Positions 50,013 to 60,774 of a DNA stretch of 64,000 nt are shown here, one piece after another. A model generated the notes under the pieces. The model did no database searches, was not told where the DNA came from, and worked only from the letters and a program-made list of their open reading frames with translations. Positions within the stretch are counted from its first letter, which is position 1, and each line of letters opens with the position of its first letter. Source of the stretch: Kluyvera intermedia (GTDB lineage: Bacteria > Pseudomonadota > Gammaproteobacteria > Enterobacterales > Enterobacteriaceae); contig NZ_JAKCNS010000034.1 in the NCBI RefSeq assembly GCF_021440345.1, forward strand, positions 1 to 64,000, written 5' to 3'. A program made the position numbers and the translations under genes.

Positions 50013-51362
50013 GTGAATAAGTCGATAATTGATAAATACGTTTTGCCGACCGCGCTTAAAATTGCCGGACAAAAGCACGTGCTGTCAGTACGTGACGGTA
50101 TCATCCTCAACATGCCGTTTATGTTGATAGGCTCATTTTTCCTGATCTTCGCCTATTTGCCGGTCCCCGGTTACGGCCAACTGATGAGCGAACTTTTCGG
50201 CCCAACGTGGCAGGAGAAAGTCCTCTATCCGGTGAAGGCGACCTACGACATCATGGCGCTTATCTCCAGTTTCGGTATCGCCTACCGTCTGGCGGAGAAG
50301 TACCGCACCCTTGATCCGCTGACCGCCGGGGCCGTATCTCTGGTGGCCTTCGTGATGACCATTCCACAGCACATCATGTTTACGCCTGCGGGCAGCGATG
50401 TGGCGCAGTTGGTGAAAGGGGTGATGCCGATGGGGCAGATTGGCAGCCAGGGGCTGTTCGTTGCCATCCTGATTGCCCTACTTTCCACGGAAATTTACCG
50501 TTTCGTGAACGACCGTAATCTGGTTATCCGTATGCCGGAAGGCGTCCCTCCGGCGGTGGCGAAATCCTTCCTTGCGCTGATCCCCGGCTTTTGCGTGCTG
50601 GCGGTGGTGCTGGCGCTGCGCCTGCTGGTTGAAGCCACGCCGTTTGGCGATATCAATACCATGATCACCGAACTGGTCGGAATCCCAATGAGCCACGTCG
50701 GCGGTTCGCTGCCGGGGATGATTATCTCGGTGCTGCTGATTGGTATTTTGTGGATGCTGGGCCTGCACGGCGACACCATCGTGCTGGTGTTTATCCGCCC
50801 GGTCTGGTTGAGCAATATGTCCGAGAACCTGGAAGCGTTCCAGAACGGTCTGCCGATCCCACACATTATTACCCAGCAGTTTTACGATTTATGGATTGCG
50901 CCGGGCGGCACCGGGGCGCTGTTAGGGTTGGTGATTTTCATGATTCTGCGCAGCCGCAGCGTGCAGATGAAGCAGCTCGGTAAAATTGCCGCGCCGGGCA
51001 GCCTGTTTAACATCAGTGAGCCGATGGTATTCGGTATTCCTATCGTGATGAACCCGTACCTGGTGGTGCCGTTTATTCTGACCCCGGTGGTGCTGGTGAT
51101 TGTCTCCTACGTGGCGATGACCACCGGTCTGGTGGCGAAACCAGCCGGGATCGCCCTACCGTTTACGACGCCAATTGTGGTCAGTGGATACCTGGCAACC
51201 GGCGGTCATATCTCCGGGTCGGTACTGCAAATCGTCAACCTCGGCATCTCGCTGGTGATGTATTACCCGTTCTTCCGCATCTGGGATAACCTGAAATACC
51301 GTGAAGAGCAGGCCAGCAAGTCGCAGCAGACCGCCGCCGCAATGCCAGCCACGGAACAATAA
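50013..51362 (+). CDS. PTS lactose/cellobiose-family IIC permease
   Basis: Membrane component that recognises and translocates the β-glucoside, 449 aa with about 10 hydrophobic segments. The family blocks SVRDGIILNMPFMLIGS, HGDTIVLVF and NISEPMVFGIPIVMNP are present. I prefer GTG 50013 because AGGGGG ends five bases upstream; GTG 50007 is inside that ribosome site. It closes the operon, and a two-way terminator follows. Confidence 0.9.
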   Translation: MNKSIIDKYVLPTALKIAGQKHVLSVRDGIILNMPFMLIGSFFLIFAYLPVPGYGQLMSELFGPTWQEKVLYPVKATYDIMALISSFGIAYRLAEKYRTLDPLTAGAVSLVAFVMTIPQHIMFTPAGSDVAQLVKGVMPMGQIGSQGLFVAILIALLSTEIYRFVNDRNLVIRMPEGVPPAVAKSFLALIPGFCVLAVVLALRLLVEATPFGDINTMITELVGIPMSHVGGSLPGMIISVLLIGILWMLGLHGDTIVLVFIRPVWLSNMSENLEAFQNGLPIPHIITQQFYDLWIAPGGTGALLGLVIFMILRSRSVQMKQLGKIAAPGSLFNISEPMVFGIPIVMNPYLVVPFILTPVVLVIVSYVAMTTGLVAKPAGIALPFTTPIVVSGYLATGGHISGSVLQIVNLGISLVMYYPFFRIWDNLKYREEQASKSQQTAAAMPATEQ

Positions 51363-51430
51363 ACCCGTCGCCCGGCTCGGTTAAGTGCTGCCGGGTGACA
51401 TACTTGAAAACGAAAGCTCATCAGACCTAC

Positions 51431-51467
51431 AAAACAAAAACGCCGGGCAAATGCCCGGCGTTTTTTT
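51431..51467. terminator. Bidirectional terminator, IIC / carB
   Basis: An eight-base stem CGCCGGGC (51441–51448)/GCCCGGCG (51453–51460) with an AAAT loop, flanked by a run of A on the left and seven T on the right. It serves the convergent PTS and carAB transcripts and resembles the one at 33301. Confidence 0.93.
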
Positions 51468-51478
51468 ATGCCTTACGC

Positions 51479-54400
51479 TTACTTCTTAATTTGCGCATGC
51501 ATTTCCTGAACCGAAGTCACTTTTTCAGTCGCATCGGCATTCAGTGCCATCGCGGTGGCAAAGCCGCCGTTCAGGGTGGTGTCGTAATGCACCTTGTACT
51601 GCAGCGCGCTGCGGCGAATCAGCTTGGAATCCTGAATTGCCTGGCGGCCCGCGGTAGTGTTGATGATGTAGGTGTATTCGCCATTCTTGATACGGTCCTG
51701 AATGTGCGGACGACCTTCATGCACCTTGTTAACCAGACGTGGGTTGATACCCGCTTCACCCAGCACGACTGCGGTACCGTGAGTTGCATCCAGCTCGAAG
51801 CCCTGTTTCAGCAGCTTAGCGGCCAGGTCAACCACGCGCTCTTTGTCGCCTTCGCGAACGGAGAGCAGCGCACGGCCCTGTTTTTTCATGGTTGAGCTAC
51901 TGCCCAACTGTGCCTTAGCGAACGCTTCTGCGAAGGTACGACCGACGCCCATCACTTCCCCGGTAGAGCGCATTTCAGGCCCTAACAGCGGGTCAACGCC
52001 CGGGAATTTGTTGAACGGCAGCACCACTTCTTTCACCGAGTAGTACGGTGGGATGATTTCTTTGGTGACGCCCTGCTGTGCCAGCGTCTGGCCTGCCATC
52101 ACGCGCGCTGCCACTTTCGCCAGCGGTACACCGGTCGCTTTAGAGACGAACGGTACGGTACGTGCCGCACGTGGGTTGACTTCAATCAGGTAGACTTCGT
52201 TGTCTTTCACCGCAAACTGCACGTTCATCAGACCGCGAACCTGCAGTTCGAAGGCCAGTTTCTGTACCTGCTGGCGCATCACGTCCTGGATTTCCTGGCT
52301 CAGCGTGTAGGCTGGCAGAGAACACGCGGAGTCACCGGAGTGGACGCCTGCCTGCTCGATGTGCTCCATGATGCCGCCAATCAGCACCATTTCGCCGTCG
52401 CAGATTGCGTCGACATCGACTTCAATGGCGTCGTCAAGGAAGCGGTCCAGCAGCACCGGCGCATCGTTAGAGACGCTGACGGCGGTCTGGAAGTAGCGAC
52501 GCAGGTCGACTTCATCGTAGACGATTTCCATCGCGCGACCGCCGAGTACGTAGGACGGGCGAACCACCAGCGGATAGCCGATATCTTTCGCTTTCTCGAC
52601 TGCCATTTCGATGGCGGTGACGGTGGCGTTGGCCGGCTGTTTCAGCTTCAGACGGTCAACCGCATGCTGGAAGCGCTCGCGGTCTTCTGCACGGTCGATA
52701 GCATCCGGGCTGGTACCGATAACCGGTACGCCAGCGGCTTCCAGCGCACGCGCCAGCTTCAGCGGAGTCTGGCCGCCGTACTGCACGATAACGCCCTTCG
52801 GCTTCTCGATACGCACGATTTCCAGTACGTCTTCCAGCGTCACCGGCTCAAAGTACAGACGGTCAGAAGTGTCGTAGTCGGTAGAAACGGTTTCCGGGTT
52901 ACAGTTGACCATGATGGTCTCGTAACCGTCTTCGCGCAGCGCCAGCGAGGCGTGGACGCAGCAGTAGTCGAATTCAATACCCTGGCCGATACGGTTCGGG
53001 CCGCCGCCGAGAACCATGATTTTATCGCGGTCAACGGACGGGTTGGACTCACACTCATCTTCATAGGTGGAGTACATGTAGGCGGTGTCGGTGGCGAACT
53101 CTGCCGCACAGGTATCGACGCGCTTGTAGACCGGGTGCAGGTCATACTGGTCACGCAGTTTGCGGACTTCCGCTTCGCGGACGCCAGCCAGTTTAGCCAG
53201 ACGCGCATCGGCAAAGCCTTTACGTTTCAGGTGGCGCAGGAAATCAGCGTTGAGGCCGGTGATACCGACTTCAGCCACTTTCTCTTCCAGACGAACCAGC
53301 TCTTCAATCTGCACCAGGAACCAGCGGTCGATGTTGGTCAGGTTGAAGACACCATCGACGGACAGGCCAGCACGGAAGGCATCGGCGATGTACCAGATAC
53401 GCTCGGCACCCGCGTCTTTCAGTTCGCGGCGAATTTTGGTCAGCGCTTCCGGGTCGTCGAGGCTGACTTTCGGGTCGAAGCCCGTTGCGCCGACTTCCAG
53501 GCCGCGCAGCGCTTTCTGCAGGGATTCCTGCTGAGTACGGCCAATCGCCATCACTTCACCGACAGATTTCATCTGGGTGGTCAGACGGTCATTAGCACCG
53601 GCAAATTTCTCGAAGTTGAAGCGAGGAATCTTGGTCACAACGTAGTCGATGGACGGCTCGAAGGAGGCCGGAGTGCGGCCGCCGGTGATGTCGTTCATCA
53701 GTTCGTCAAGGGTGTAACCCACCGCCAGTTTCGCCGCTACTTTGGCAATCGGGAAGCCGGTGGCTTTAGAAGCCAGCGCCGAAGAGCGGGATACACGCGG
53801 GTTCATTTCGATAACGATCAGGCGACCGTCTTTCGGGTTTACCGAGAACTGGACGTTGGAGCCGCCGGTCTCAACGCCGATTTCACGCAGTACCGCCATC
53901 GAGGCGTTACGCATGATTTGGTATTCTTTGTCGGTCAGCGTCTGGGCTGGCGCTACGGTGATGGAGTCACCGGTATGGATGCCCATGGCGTCGAAGTTTT
54001 CGATAGAGCAGACGATGATGCAGTTGTCGTTTTTATCACGCACCACTTCCATCTCGTACTCTTTCCAGCCAATCAGCGACTCATCAATCAGCAGCTCTTT
54101 GGTTGGGGACAGATCCAGACCGCGTTCGCAAATTTCTTCGAACTCTTCGCGGTTGTAGGCGATACCGCCGCCGGTGCCGCCCATGGTGAAGCTTGGACGG
54201 ATGATGCACGGATAGCCCACGTCAGCGGCAACCGCCAGCGCTTCTTCCATGGTGTGTGCAATACCGGAACGCGCGGTGTCGAGGCCGATTTTCTTCATCG
54301 CCACGTCGAAACGGCGGCGGTCTTCGGCTTTATCAATTGCGTCAGCGGTCGCACCAATCATGGTGACGCCGAATTCTTCCAGCACACCCTGACGTTCCAG

Positions 54401-54703
54401 CTCCAGCGCACAGTTCAGTGCGGTCTGGCCGCCCATGGTTGGCAGCACGGCGTCTGGACGCTCTTTCTCAATGATTTTGCGTACCACTTCCCAGTGAATC
54501 GGCTCGATATAGGTCGCATCGGCCATTTCCGGGTCGGTCATGATGGTCGCTGGGTTGGAGTTCACCAGAATGACGCGGTAACCCTCTTCACGCAGCGCTT
54601 TACACGCCTGGGCACCGGAGTAGTCAAACTCACACGCCTGACCGATAACAATCGGGCCCGCGCCCAGAATCAGGATACTTTTTATGTCTGTACGTTTTGG
54701 CAT
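51479..54703 (-). CDS. carB: Carbamoyl phosphate synthase, large subunit
   Basis: Makes carbamoyl phosphate from bicarbonate, ammonia (from CarA) and two ATP, for arginine and pyrimidines. It is 1074 aa (E. coli 1073). Two homologous ATP-grasp halves are clear: [20 protein letters not shown] at the N-terminus and [19 protein letters not shown] in the middle. The C-terminal domain binds the effectors UMP, IMP and ornithine. It is 17 bases downstream of carA. A long open frame on the other strand is a shadow of this high-GC gene. Confidence 0.98.
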   Translation of the reverse strand: MPKRTDIKSILILGAGPIVIGQACEFDYSGAQACKALREEGYRVILVNSNPATIMTDPEMADATYIEPIHWEVVRKIIEKERPDAVLPTMGGQTALNCALELERQGVLEEFGVTMIGATADAIDKAEDRRRFDVAMKKIGLDTARSGIAHTMEEALAVAADVGYPCIIRPSFTMGGTGGGIAYNREEFEEICERGLDLSPTKELLIDESLIGWKEYEMEVVRDKNDNCIIVCSIENFDAMGIHTGDSITVAPAQTLTDKEYQIMRNASMAVLREIGVETGGSNVQFSVNPKDGRLIVIEMNPRVSRSSALASKATGFPIAKVAAKLAVGYTLDELMNDITGGRTPASFEPSIDYVVTKIPRFNFEKFAGANDRLTTQMKSVGEVMAIGRTQQESLQKALRGLEVGATGFDPKVSLDDPEALTKIRRELKDAGAERIWYIADAFRAGLSVDGVFNLTNIDRWFLVQIEELVRLEEKVAEVGITGLNADFLRHLKRKGFADARLAKLAGVREAEVRKLRDQYDLHPVYKRVDTCAAEFATDTAYMYSTYEDECESNPSVDRDKIMVLGGGPNRIGQGIEFDYCCVHASLALREDGYETIMVNCNPETVSTDYDTSDRLYFEPVTLEDVLEIVRIEKPKGVIVQYGGQTPLKLARALEAAGVPVIGTSPDAIDRAEDRERFQHAVDRLKLKQPANATVTAIEMAVEKAKDIGYPLVVRPSYVLGGRAMEIVYDEVDLRRYFQTAVSVSNDAPVLLDRFLDDAIEVDVDAICDGEMVLIGGIMEHIEQAGVHSGDSACSLPAYTLSQEIQDVMRQQVQKLAFELQVRGLMNVQFAVKDNEVYLIEVNPRAARTVPFVSKATGVPLAKVAARVMAGQTLAQQGVTKEIIPPYYSVKEVVLPFNKFPGVDPLLGPEMRSTGEVMGVGRTFAEAFAKAQLGSSSTMKKQGRALLSVREGDKERVVDLAAKLLKQGFELDATHGTAVVLGEAGINPRLVNKVHEGRPHIQDRIKNGEYTYIINTTAGRQAIQDSKLIRRSALQYKVHYDTTLNGGFATAMALNADATEKVTSVQEMHAQIKK

Positions 54704-54720
54704 GGCTCTATTACTCCTGA

Positions 54721-55869
54721 TTATTTCGCGGACTGACGGTATTGCTCAATTAACTCGATAAAGTGGTCGAACAGCGGCGCAGCGTCGTGTGGACCCGGGC
54801 TCGCTTCAGGGTGGCCCTGGAAGCTAAATGCCGGTTTATCGGTGCGGTGAATCCCCTGCAGGGTGCCATCGAACAGCGATTTGTGGGTCACGCGCAGGTT
54901 AGCCGGCAGCGTCGCTTCATCGACCGCAAAGCCGTGGTTCTGCGCGGTAATCATCACCACGTTGTTATCGATATCTTTCACCGGGTGGTTACCACCGTGG
55001 TGACCGAATTTCATCTTGATGGTTTTCGCACCGCTGGCCAGCGCAAGCAGCTGATGGCCCAGGCAGATGCCGAAGACCGGAACCTCGGTCTGGAGGAATT
55101 TTTCAATCGCTTCAATCGCGTAGTCACACGGAGCCGGGTCGCCGGGGCCGTTTGACAGGAAGATACCGTCTGGATTCATCTTCAGAACGTCTTCGGCAGA
55201 GGTTTTCGCCGGAACCACCGTCAGGCGGCAGCCGCGGTCAACCAGCATACGCAGAATGTTGCGTTTCGCGCCAAAATCGTAGGCAACGACGTGGAACGGT
55301 AGCTCTTCTTCGGACTTCGCTTCCGGCAGCTCGCCTTCCAGCGTCCAGCTACCCTGGGTCCAGCCGTAGGTTTCAGCCGTGGTCACTTCTTTTGCCAGGT
55401 CCATCCCGTTCAGGCCCGGGAAGGCTTTGGCTTTTTCCAGCGCCAGCTGCGCATCGAGGTTATCACCGGCGATGATGCAGCCGTTCTGAGCGCCTTTCTC
55501 GCGCAGCAAACGGGTCAGCTTACGGGTATCGATATCGGCAATCGCCACAATGTTATGGCGCTTAAGATAAGAAGAGAGGTCTTCGGTGTTGCGGTAGTTG
55601 CTGGCAATCAGCGGCAGGTCGCGAATAACCAGACCCTGAGCGTGAACTTGAGAAGACTCTTCATCGGCGGCGTTGGTGCCGACATTACCAATATGGGGAT
55701 AAGTAAGAGTGACGATTTGGCGAGAATAGGAAGGATCAGTGAGGATTTCTTGATAACCGGTCATTGAAGTATTGAAAACGACTTCCCCAACCGCCGAACC
55801 CGTTGCCCCGATGGCCCGACCGTAAAACTGGGTTCCGTCTTCCAGAACCAATAGCGCTGACTTAATCAA
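54721..55869 (-). CDS. carA: Carbamoyl phosphate synthase, small subunit
   Basis: Glutaminase subunit that supplies ammonia to CarB through a tunnel. It is 382 aa, as in E. coli. The N-terminal domain starts [20 protein letters not shown]. The class I glutamine amidotransferase triad is Cys in GICLGHQ with a later HPEASPGP His-Glu pair. The start codon is TTG at 55869, as in E. coli, preceded by GGAGGG seven bases away. Confidence 0.98.
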   Translation of the reverse strand: MIKSALLVLEDGTQFYGRAIGATGSAVGEVVFNTSMTGYQEILTDPSYSRQIVTLTYPHIGNVGTNAADEESSQVHAQGLVIRDLPLIASNYRNTEDLSSYLKRHNIVAIADIDTRKLTRLLREKGAQNGCIIAGDNLDAQLALEKAKAFPGLNGMDLAKEVTTAETYGWTQGSWTLEGELPEAKSEEELPFHVVAYDFGAKRNILRMLVDRGCRLTVVPAKTSAEDVLKMNPDGIFLSNGPGDPAPCDYAIEAIEKFLQTEVPVFGICLGHQLLALASGAKTIKMKFGHHGGNHPVKDIDNNVVMITAQNHGFAVDEATLPANLRVTHKSLFDGTLQGIHRTDKPAFSFQGHPEASPGPHDAAPLFDHFIELIEQYRQSAK

Positions 55870-55879
55870 AACACCCTCC

Positions 55880-55918
55880 AGAGAATATTTACTCGCTTTA
55901 TTTGCATATTAATTCATA
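55880..55918 (-). promoter_or_regulatory. Tandem ArgR boxes at the carAB promoter
   Basis: Two 18-base ARG-box-like blocks: 55901–55918 (minus strand TATGAATTAATATGCAAA) and 55880–55897 (AGCGAGTAAATATTCTCT), three bases apart. E. coli carAB has tandem ARG boxes overlapping its downstream promoter at this place, giving arginine repression. The first box is the better match. Confidence 0.75.
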
Positions 55919-56249
55919 ACAATGGCACAAATCAATGCAAATTTGCTTACCGACGTATTTCTGGCAAACGGCGGCATTCTAGAGACAGCCTCGACAAAAG
56001 TCTACCTTAAAGGACAATTTTTATTATTATTTTGTGGCACTGGGTAAATCAGCCGCCAAAAGAGGTCAAAAAGATCAGATAACTCGTTGTAGAAAACGCT
56101 TGCGGACCAGGAAGAGTGTTAAATCGTATCCGGCAGAGTGAAAAAGTAGACCAGATGGTCAAAATTTACATTTAACCAACACATTATGGCAGGAAAACAT
56201 ATAAAAACACCAACTTTACACATAAAATACAAAAGAATAGATAAAATAA
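55919..56249. promoter_or_regulatory. carAB upstream control region, otherwise empty
   Basis: About 330 bases of AT-rich DNA between the ARG boxes and the dapB terminator. In E. coli the corresponding DNA carries the upstream pyrimidine- and purine-controlled promoter with PepA, PurR and IHF sites. I see a GCAAATTTGC palindrome (55937–55946) but no clean PurR site, and no ORF. Confidence 0.5.
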
Positions 56250-56250
56250 A

Positions 56251-56269
56251 GGGCGATAAAATATCGCCC
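56251..56269 (-). terminator. dapB terminator
   Basis: Eight-base arms GGGCGATA (56251–56258) and TATCGCCC (56262–56269) with a three-base loop. Read on the minus strand it is followed by TTTATTTTATC. It is about 55 bases beyond the dapB stop. Confidence 0.8.
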
Positions 56270-56324
56270 TGCGTAATCAAGTAGTTATGATTACAACAAC
56301 CACATCACGATGGGTAATAAACTC

Positions 56325-57158
<834 letters not shown>

Positions 57159-57272
57159 TTATTAAAATTGCGTAAATCGTTTTCAGAGTAACTAGCCCGC
57201 TGTAGGGTCGCCAGCCGAAAACGTCCATAATTAGAATTTAATGATAAACAGAGAGGAATATCAGTAAAAGAC

Positions 57273-57298
57273 ATGATTCATCCCGCAGGATGAATCAT
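57273..57298 (-). terminator. Hairpin after the AlaX-like gene, probable terminator
   Basis: A perfect 11-bp stem ATGATTCATCC/GGATGAATCAT with a four-base loop. On the minus strand it is followed by GTCTTTTAC. It lies 117–142 bases after the AlaX-like stop, upstream of dapB, and would separate the two minus-strand genes. The remaining part of the 268-base gap holds nothing else I can name. Confidence 0.6.
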
Positions 57299-57414
57299 TG
57301 CCGCAGTGGAGGAAAGAAGTCAAACTCGCTCGCAATCGCGTGGAGTGGTGAGAAAACAACCGGAAAAACGCAGGCTACCAGCCAATCAACGTAGCCCCAT
57401 TGCAGGTAAGGATT

Positions 57415-58047
57415 TCAAGGCTGTAACGAATAGTGGACGATCATTTGCCCTTTCTTGAGCTTCAGTTGGGTTATCGTCACATCACCGACCTCAGATAATT
57501 GGGCGACGTGTGTCCCACCGCAGGGATAAGCCGGAAGCTCACCAAACCCCACCAGCCGCAGGCCGCCGTCGAAAGTGATTCGCCGCGGAAGGCTCTCACC
57601 CTGCCAAGCGCTGATAATCGCCAGCAAAACCTCGACTTCGGGCAATACCGTTGATTCACCCGGTGCGAAGGTAATACGCCCTTCTCCCGGCCAGTGATGC
57701 GCTTTAACCGGCCGCCAGCCGCACTCTTCGCCCGCCATACCGATCAGATGCCCGGCAGAATGTAATCGCGCATGATGCTGACGGGCAGCGGCATCAACGC
57801 GCAGCAGGGTCTCCCCCAGCGGCAACGCCTGTTCGACAATATGCACCACGTCATCGCCGCGAGAGATCACGCTTTGCACCGCGGCATCGCCAATCCAGCC
57901 GCCGTCCGAAGGCTGCCCGCCGCCCTGCGGGTGAAACAGCGTGCGGTCTAACGTAATGGCATAGCGGCCATCCGGCTCGGCCAGGCAGCTTATAATGTTC
58001 GCCTGCCCCTGAGTGGCATCGCGGGTGTAATAAAGGCGTTCAGTCAT
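57415..58047 (-). CDS. AlaX-type alanyl-tRNA editing protein
   Basis: A free-standing homologue of the editing domain of alanyl-tRNA synthetase, which hydrolyses mischarged Ser- or Gly-tRNA-Ala. It is 210 aa. The Zn-binding HxxxH (His96, His100 in HSAGH) and CxxxH (Cys176, His180 in CGGTH) motifs are both complete, so it is probably active. The GGGQPSD block (residues 42–48) is also typical. It is divergent from a LysR gene. Confidence 0.9.
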   Translation of the reverse strand: MTERLYYTRDATQGQANIISCLAEPDGRYAITLDRTLFHPQGGGQPSDGGWIGDAAVQSVISRGDDVVHIVEQALPLGETLLRVDAAARQHHARLHSAGHLIGMAGEECGWRPVKAHHWPGEGRITFAPGESTVLPEVEVLLAIISAWQGESLPRRITFDGGLRLVGFGELPAYPCGGTHVAQLSEVGDVTITQLKLKKGQMIVHYSLQP

Positions 58048-58138
58048 GGTGTTCTCCTCTTGATAAGCAGAGTATATTCACTTTAACTGCGCCGATAATC
58101 CCGCTTACGCTCAATACATCTTTGCCTGGAACGCACAA

Positions 58139-59047
58139 ATGAACCCTAATCTACTGCCTGACCTTGCGACCTTTGTGTTGATTATCGACCAGGGCAGTTT
58201 TTCTGCTGCCGCAAAAATCACGGGGGCGACGCCTTCGGCCATAAGCCGTAGCGTTTCACGCCTTGAACAGGCGCTAGGCAGCAAACTGCTGCACCGCACT
58301 ACGCGTAAGCTGGCGCTGACCGACACCGGCAAAATGGTGTATGAACACGCCCAGGAGATGCTGAGTGCGGCACAAATGGCTTTCGATTCCGGCAGCAGCC
58401 ACCAAAGCGTCGCGCAGGGGAGGCTGACCGTCAGCGTGCCTAAAGCCGTTGGGCGCTTTGTGGTTCACCCTCTGATGGCGGAGTTTTTCACACGCTTCCC
58501 CGAGGTGGATGTCTGCCTAAGGCTGGAAGACCGTTATATGGATCTTATTGACGACGGTGTCGATCTGGCGCTGCGCATCAGCCAATCACCCTCGCCCGGC
58601 CTCTACGGCAAGCCGCTGATGCCGGTTAGCCACGTTATCTGCGCGACGCCGGAATATTTGCGCCGCCACGGCACGCCGGAAAATCCACAGGCGCTGCGCG
58701 ACCACAGCTGCATCAGCCTTGGCGAAACGCCCGCCGACTCGCGCTGGAAGTTTCGCCGTGGCGATAAAGTCGAAACTCTGCAAACGCGCGGGCGCTATGC
58801 CGCCAACCATACCGGCGTGCGGCTGGACGCGGTGAAGCATCATCTGGGGATTGGCAGTTTGCCGCTATTTACCGCGCGCGAGGCGCTTGCCAGCGGCGAG
58901 ATTGTGCAGGTGCTACCCGAGTGGGAGTTTATCAGCGACTACAGCGGTGACCTGTGGCTGCTGTGGACGCGCGATAAGCACATGCCCGCCAGAATGCGAG
59001 CAATGATTGATTATCTCAGCGAGAAACTCTCAGGCTCCGGTGTCTGA
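58139..59047 (+). CDS. LysR-family regulator
   Basis: A 302-aa LTTR: N-terminal HTH (GSFSAAAKITGATPSAISRSVSRLEQALG, residues ~19–47) and a type 2 periplasmic-binding effector domain. Sequence style fits the large CrgA/DmlR-like group. It is divergent from the AlaX-like gene by 91 bases, the common arrangement for an LTTR and its target, but the target is not proven. Its last 37 bases overlap the end of the next, convergent LysR gene. Confidence 0.88.
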   Translation: MNPNLLPDLATFVLIIDQGSFSAAAKITGATPSAISRSVSRLEQALGSKLLHRTTRKLALTDTGKMVYEHAQEMLSAAQMAFDSGSSHQSVAQGRLTVSVPKAVGRFVVHPLMAEFFTRFPEVDVCLRLEDRYMDLIDDGVDLALRISQSPSPGLYGKPLMPVSHVICATPEYLRRHGTPENPQALRDHSCISLGETPADSRWKFRRGDKVETLQTRGRYAANHTGVRLDAVKHHLGIGSLPLFTAREALASGEIVQVLPEWEFISDYSGDLWLLWTRDKHMPARMRAMIDYLSEKLSGSGV

Positions 59048-59946
59048 CAGACGCTCAGCACCTGCTGTCGCAGCCAGCGATGCGCCGGGTCAACTTCCAT
59101 TCGGGGATGCCACATCTGCGAGACGGTAATCGGTGGCGTGTTCACCGGCAGCGCAAAACCCTGAAATATCCCTTCACCAAAACGCACCTGCTGACTAGCA
59201 AACCAGGAAGCAGGAACCTGAGCAATGAGGTCGGAGTGTTGAACGACCGACATTGCCGCCGAATACCCCGGCACGATAGCGGCAATTTTGCGCTGCAAGC
59301 CATGCTCAGCCAACGCGCTATCTACCGGCCCCTGCGCTTTACCGTGGCGCGATGAGACCACGTGCCCGAAGGCCGCGTAGCGCTCCGCGCTCACTTCCCT
59401 CGTTTGCAACAGCGGATGTCCCTGCCGTACCACACCGACAAAACGATCGCGGAAAAGCGCCTGCAGGCGGATCTCCGGCCCCATCCCACTGAGGACGCCA
59501 ATCTCCAGATCGACGCGCCCTTCGCGCAGCGGCGCGGCATCTTTCTCGGCTTTCGGGACAAAACAGAGACACACGCCCGGTGCGGAAGACGCCACCGCGC
59601 GAATCAAACGTGGCCCGAAGGTTTCGATAAACCCTTCGTTAGTACGCAGGATGAACGTTCTTTCCAACATCGGCAGCGTCAACGCCGACACCGCGGGGGT
59701 AAGAACCGAACGCGCCTCCATCGTGACGCTATTCGCCCGTTGCTGGATGGCCTGCGCGTGCGGCGTCAACACCATCCGCCGACCGGCACGCACCAGCAGC
59801 GGGTCACCGGTGGCGGTACGCAGCCGGGTTAAAGTCCGGCTCATCGCCGAAGCGCTCAATCCCAAACGGCGCGCAGCGCCGGCGACGCTGGCTTCGCTCA
59901 ATAGCGCATCCAGCGCCAGCAGCAAATTGAAATCAGGTTCGTTCAT
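59011..59946 (-). CDS. LysR-family regulator
   Basis: A 311-aa LTTR with HTH in SEASVAGAARRLGLSASAMSRTLTRLR (residues ~17–43) and an effector domain ending SVCQTPEPESFSLR. It is divergent from an SDR gene across 126 bases, which is the likely target. Its 3' end overlaps that of the previous LysR gene by 37 bases, antisense. Confidence 0.88.
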   Translation of the reverse strand: MNEPDFNLLLALDALLSEASVAGAARRLGLSASAMSRTLTRLRTATGDPLLVRAGRRMVLTPHAQAIQQRANSVTMEARSVLTPAVSALTLPMLERTFILRTNEGFIETFGPRLIRAVASSAPGVCLCFVPKAEKDAAPLREGRVDLEIGVLSGMGPEIRLQALFRDRFVGVVRQGHPLLQTREVSAERYAAFGHVVSSRHGKAQGPVDSALAEHGLQRKIAAIVPGYSAAMSVVQHSDLIAQVPASWFASQQVRFGEGIFQGFALPVNTPPITVSQMWHPRMEVDPAHRWLRQQVLSVCQTPEPESFSLR

Positions 59947-60072
59947 CGTTGGCTCCGAATCAGATAAGGCGTTTGGTGCAGGTTATTACTGTAATCGCTG
60001 CGTCTTCCGCCATCTAATGTTTGCTTCTATATTTTCGACATCACGCGGCATTCGCGAACGGGAGAGAACATC

Positions 60073-60771
60073 ATGCAATGTAAAACCTTACTTTTGATTG
60101 GCGCATCGCGCGGCCTGGGCCACGCAATGGCGGAAACCTTTGTTCACCACGGCTGGCAGGTGATCGGCACCGTCCGCGATATCACACAACGCACGCCGCT
60201 GCATGCGCTGGCACACCTATACCCGCAGCAGGTACGCATTGAGCAACTGGATATCTGCGAACCGGCGCAAATCAGCGCGCTGAGCCAACGACTCAGCTGC
60301 CAGACGATAGATATGCTGTTTGTGAATGCAGGAACCACCAACCGCGACCCGTCGCAGACCATTGGCGAAATCACTACCGACGAGTTTATGCAGGTCATGA
60401 TGACCAACGCGCTGTCGCCGATGCGGGTGATTGAACAGATCGCCCCACAGGTCAGCGCTGGCGGGCTGATTGGCGTCATGTCTTCAGGCCAGGGAAGTAT
60501 TGCTAACAACGAAAGCGGGCAGCGCGAACTTTACCGGGGAAGCAAAGCTGCGCTGAATATGTTTATGCGTAGCCTGGCCGCACGTCCAGAGATGAAGGCG
60601 CGGCCGATGGTGACGATAGCACCCGGCTGGATAAAAACGGCGCTGGGCGGCCCTGATGCACCCTACACCATTGAGGAAACCATCCCGCTGTTGGTCGACG
60701 TGCTGCTGGAAAAACAGCAGCGCCCAGGGCTTGAATATCTCGACTTCCGCGGTAATACGGTTCCCTGGTGA
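60073..60771 (+). CDS. Short-chain dehydrogenase/reductase
   Basis: A 232-aa classical SDR of unknown substrate. The cofactor motif GASRGLG is at residues 10–16, NAG at about 86–88, and the active-site YRGSK (Tyr–x3–Lys) near residue 156, with a Ser in VMSSGQGS. Ribosome site GGAGAG lies eight bases before ATG 60073. It is divergent from the LysR gene, and its stop is 3 bases from the convergent rihC stop. Confidence 0.88.
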   Translation: MQCKTLLLIGASRGLGHAMAETFVHHGWQVIGTVRDITQRTPLHALAHLYPQQVRIEQLDICEPAQISALSQRLSCQTIDMLFVNAGTTNRDPSQTIGEITTDEFMQVMMTNALSPMRVIEQIAPQVSAGGLIGVMSSGQGSIANNESGQRELYRGSKAALNMFMRSLAARPEMKARPMVTIAPGWIKTALGGPDAPYTIEETIPLLVDVLLEKQQRPGLEYLDFRGNTVPW

Positions 60772-60774
60772 TCG

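Noticed and set aside
52340..54736. 798-codon open frame on the plus strand opposite carB
   Set aside because: It is the exact antisense of conserved carB, has no start signals, and its composition is the usual shadow of a high-GC coding gene.
55937..55946. GCAAATTTGC as a PurR operator for carAB
   Set aside because: The centre is two bases shorter than a PurR site (GCAAACGTTTGC type), so the match is not good enough.
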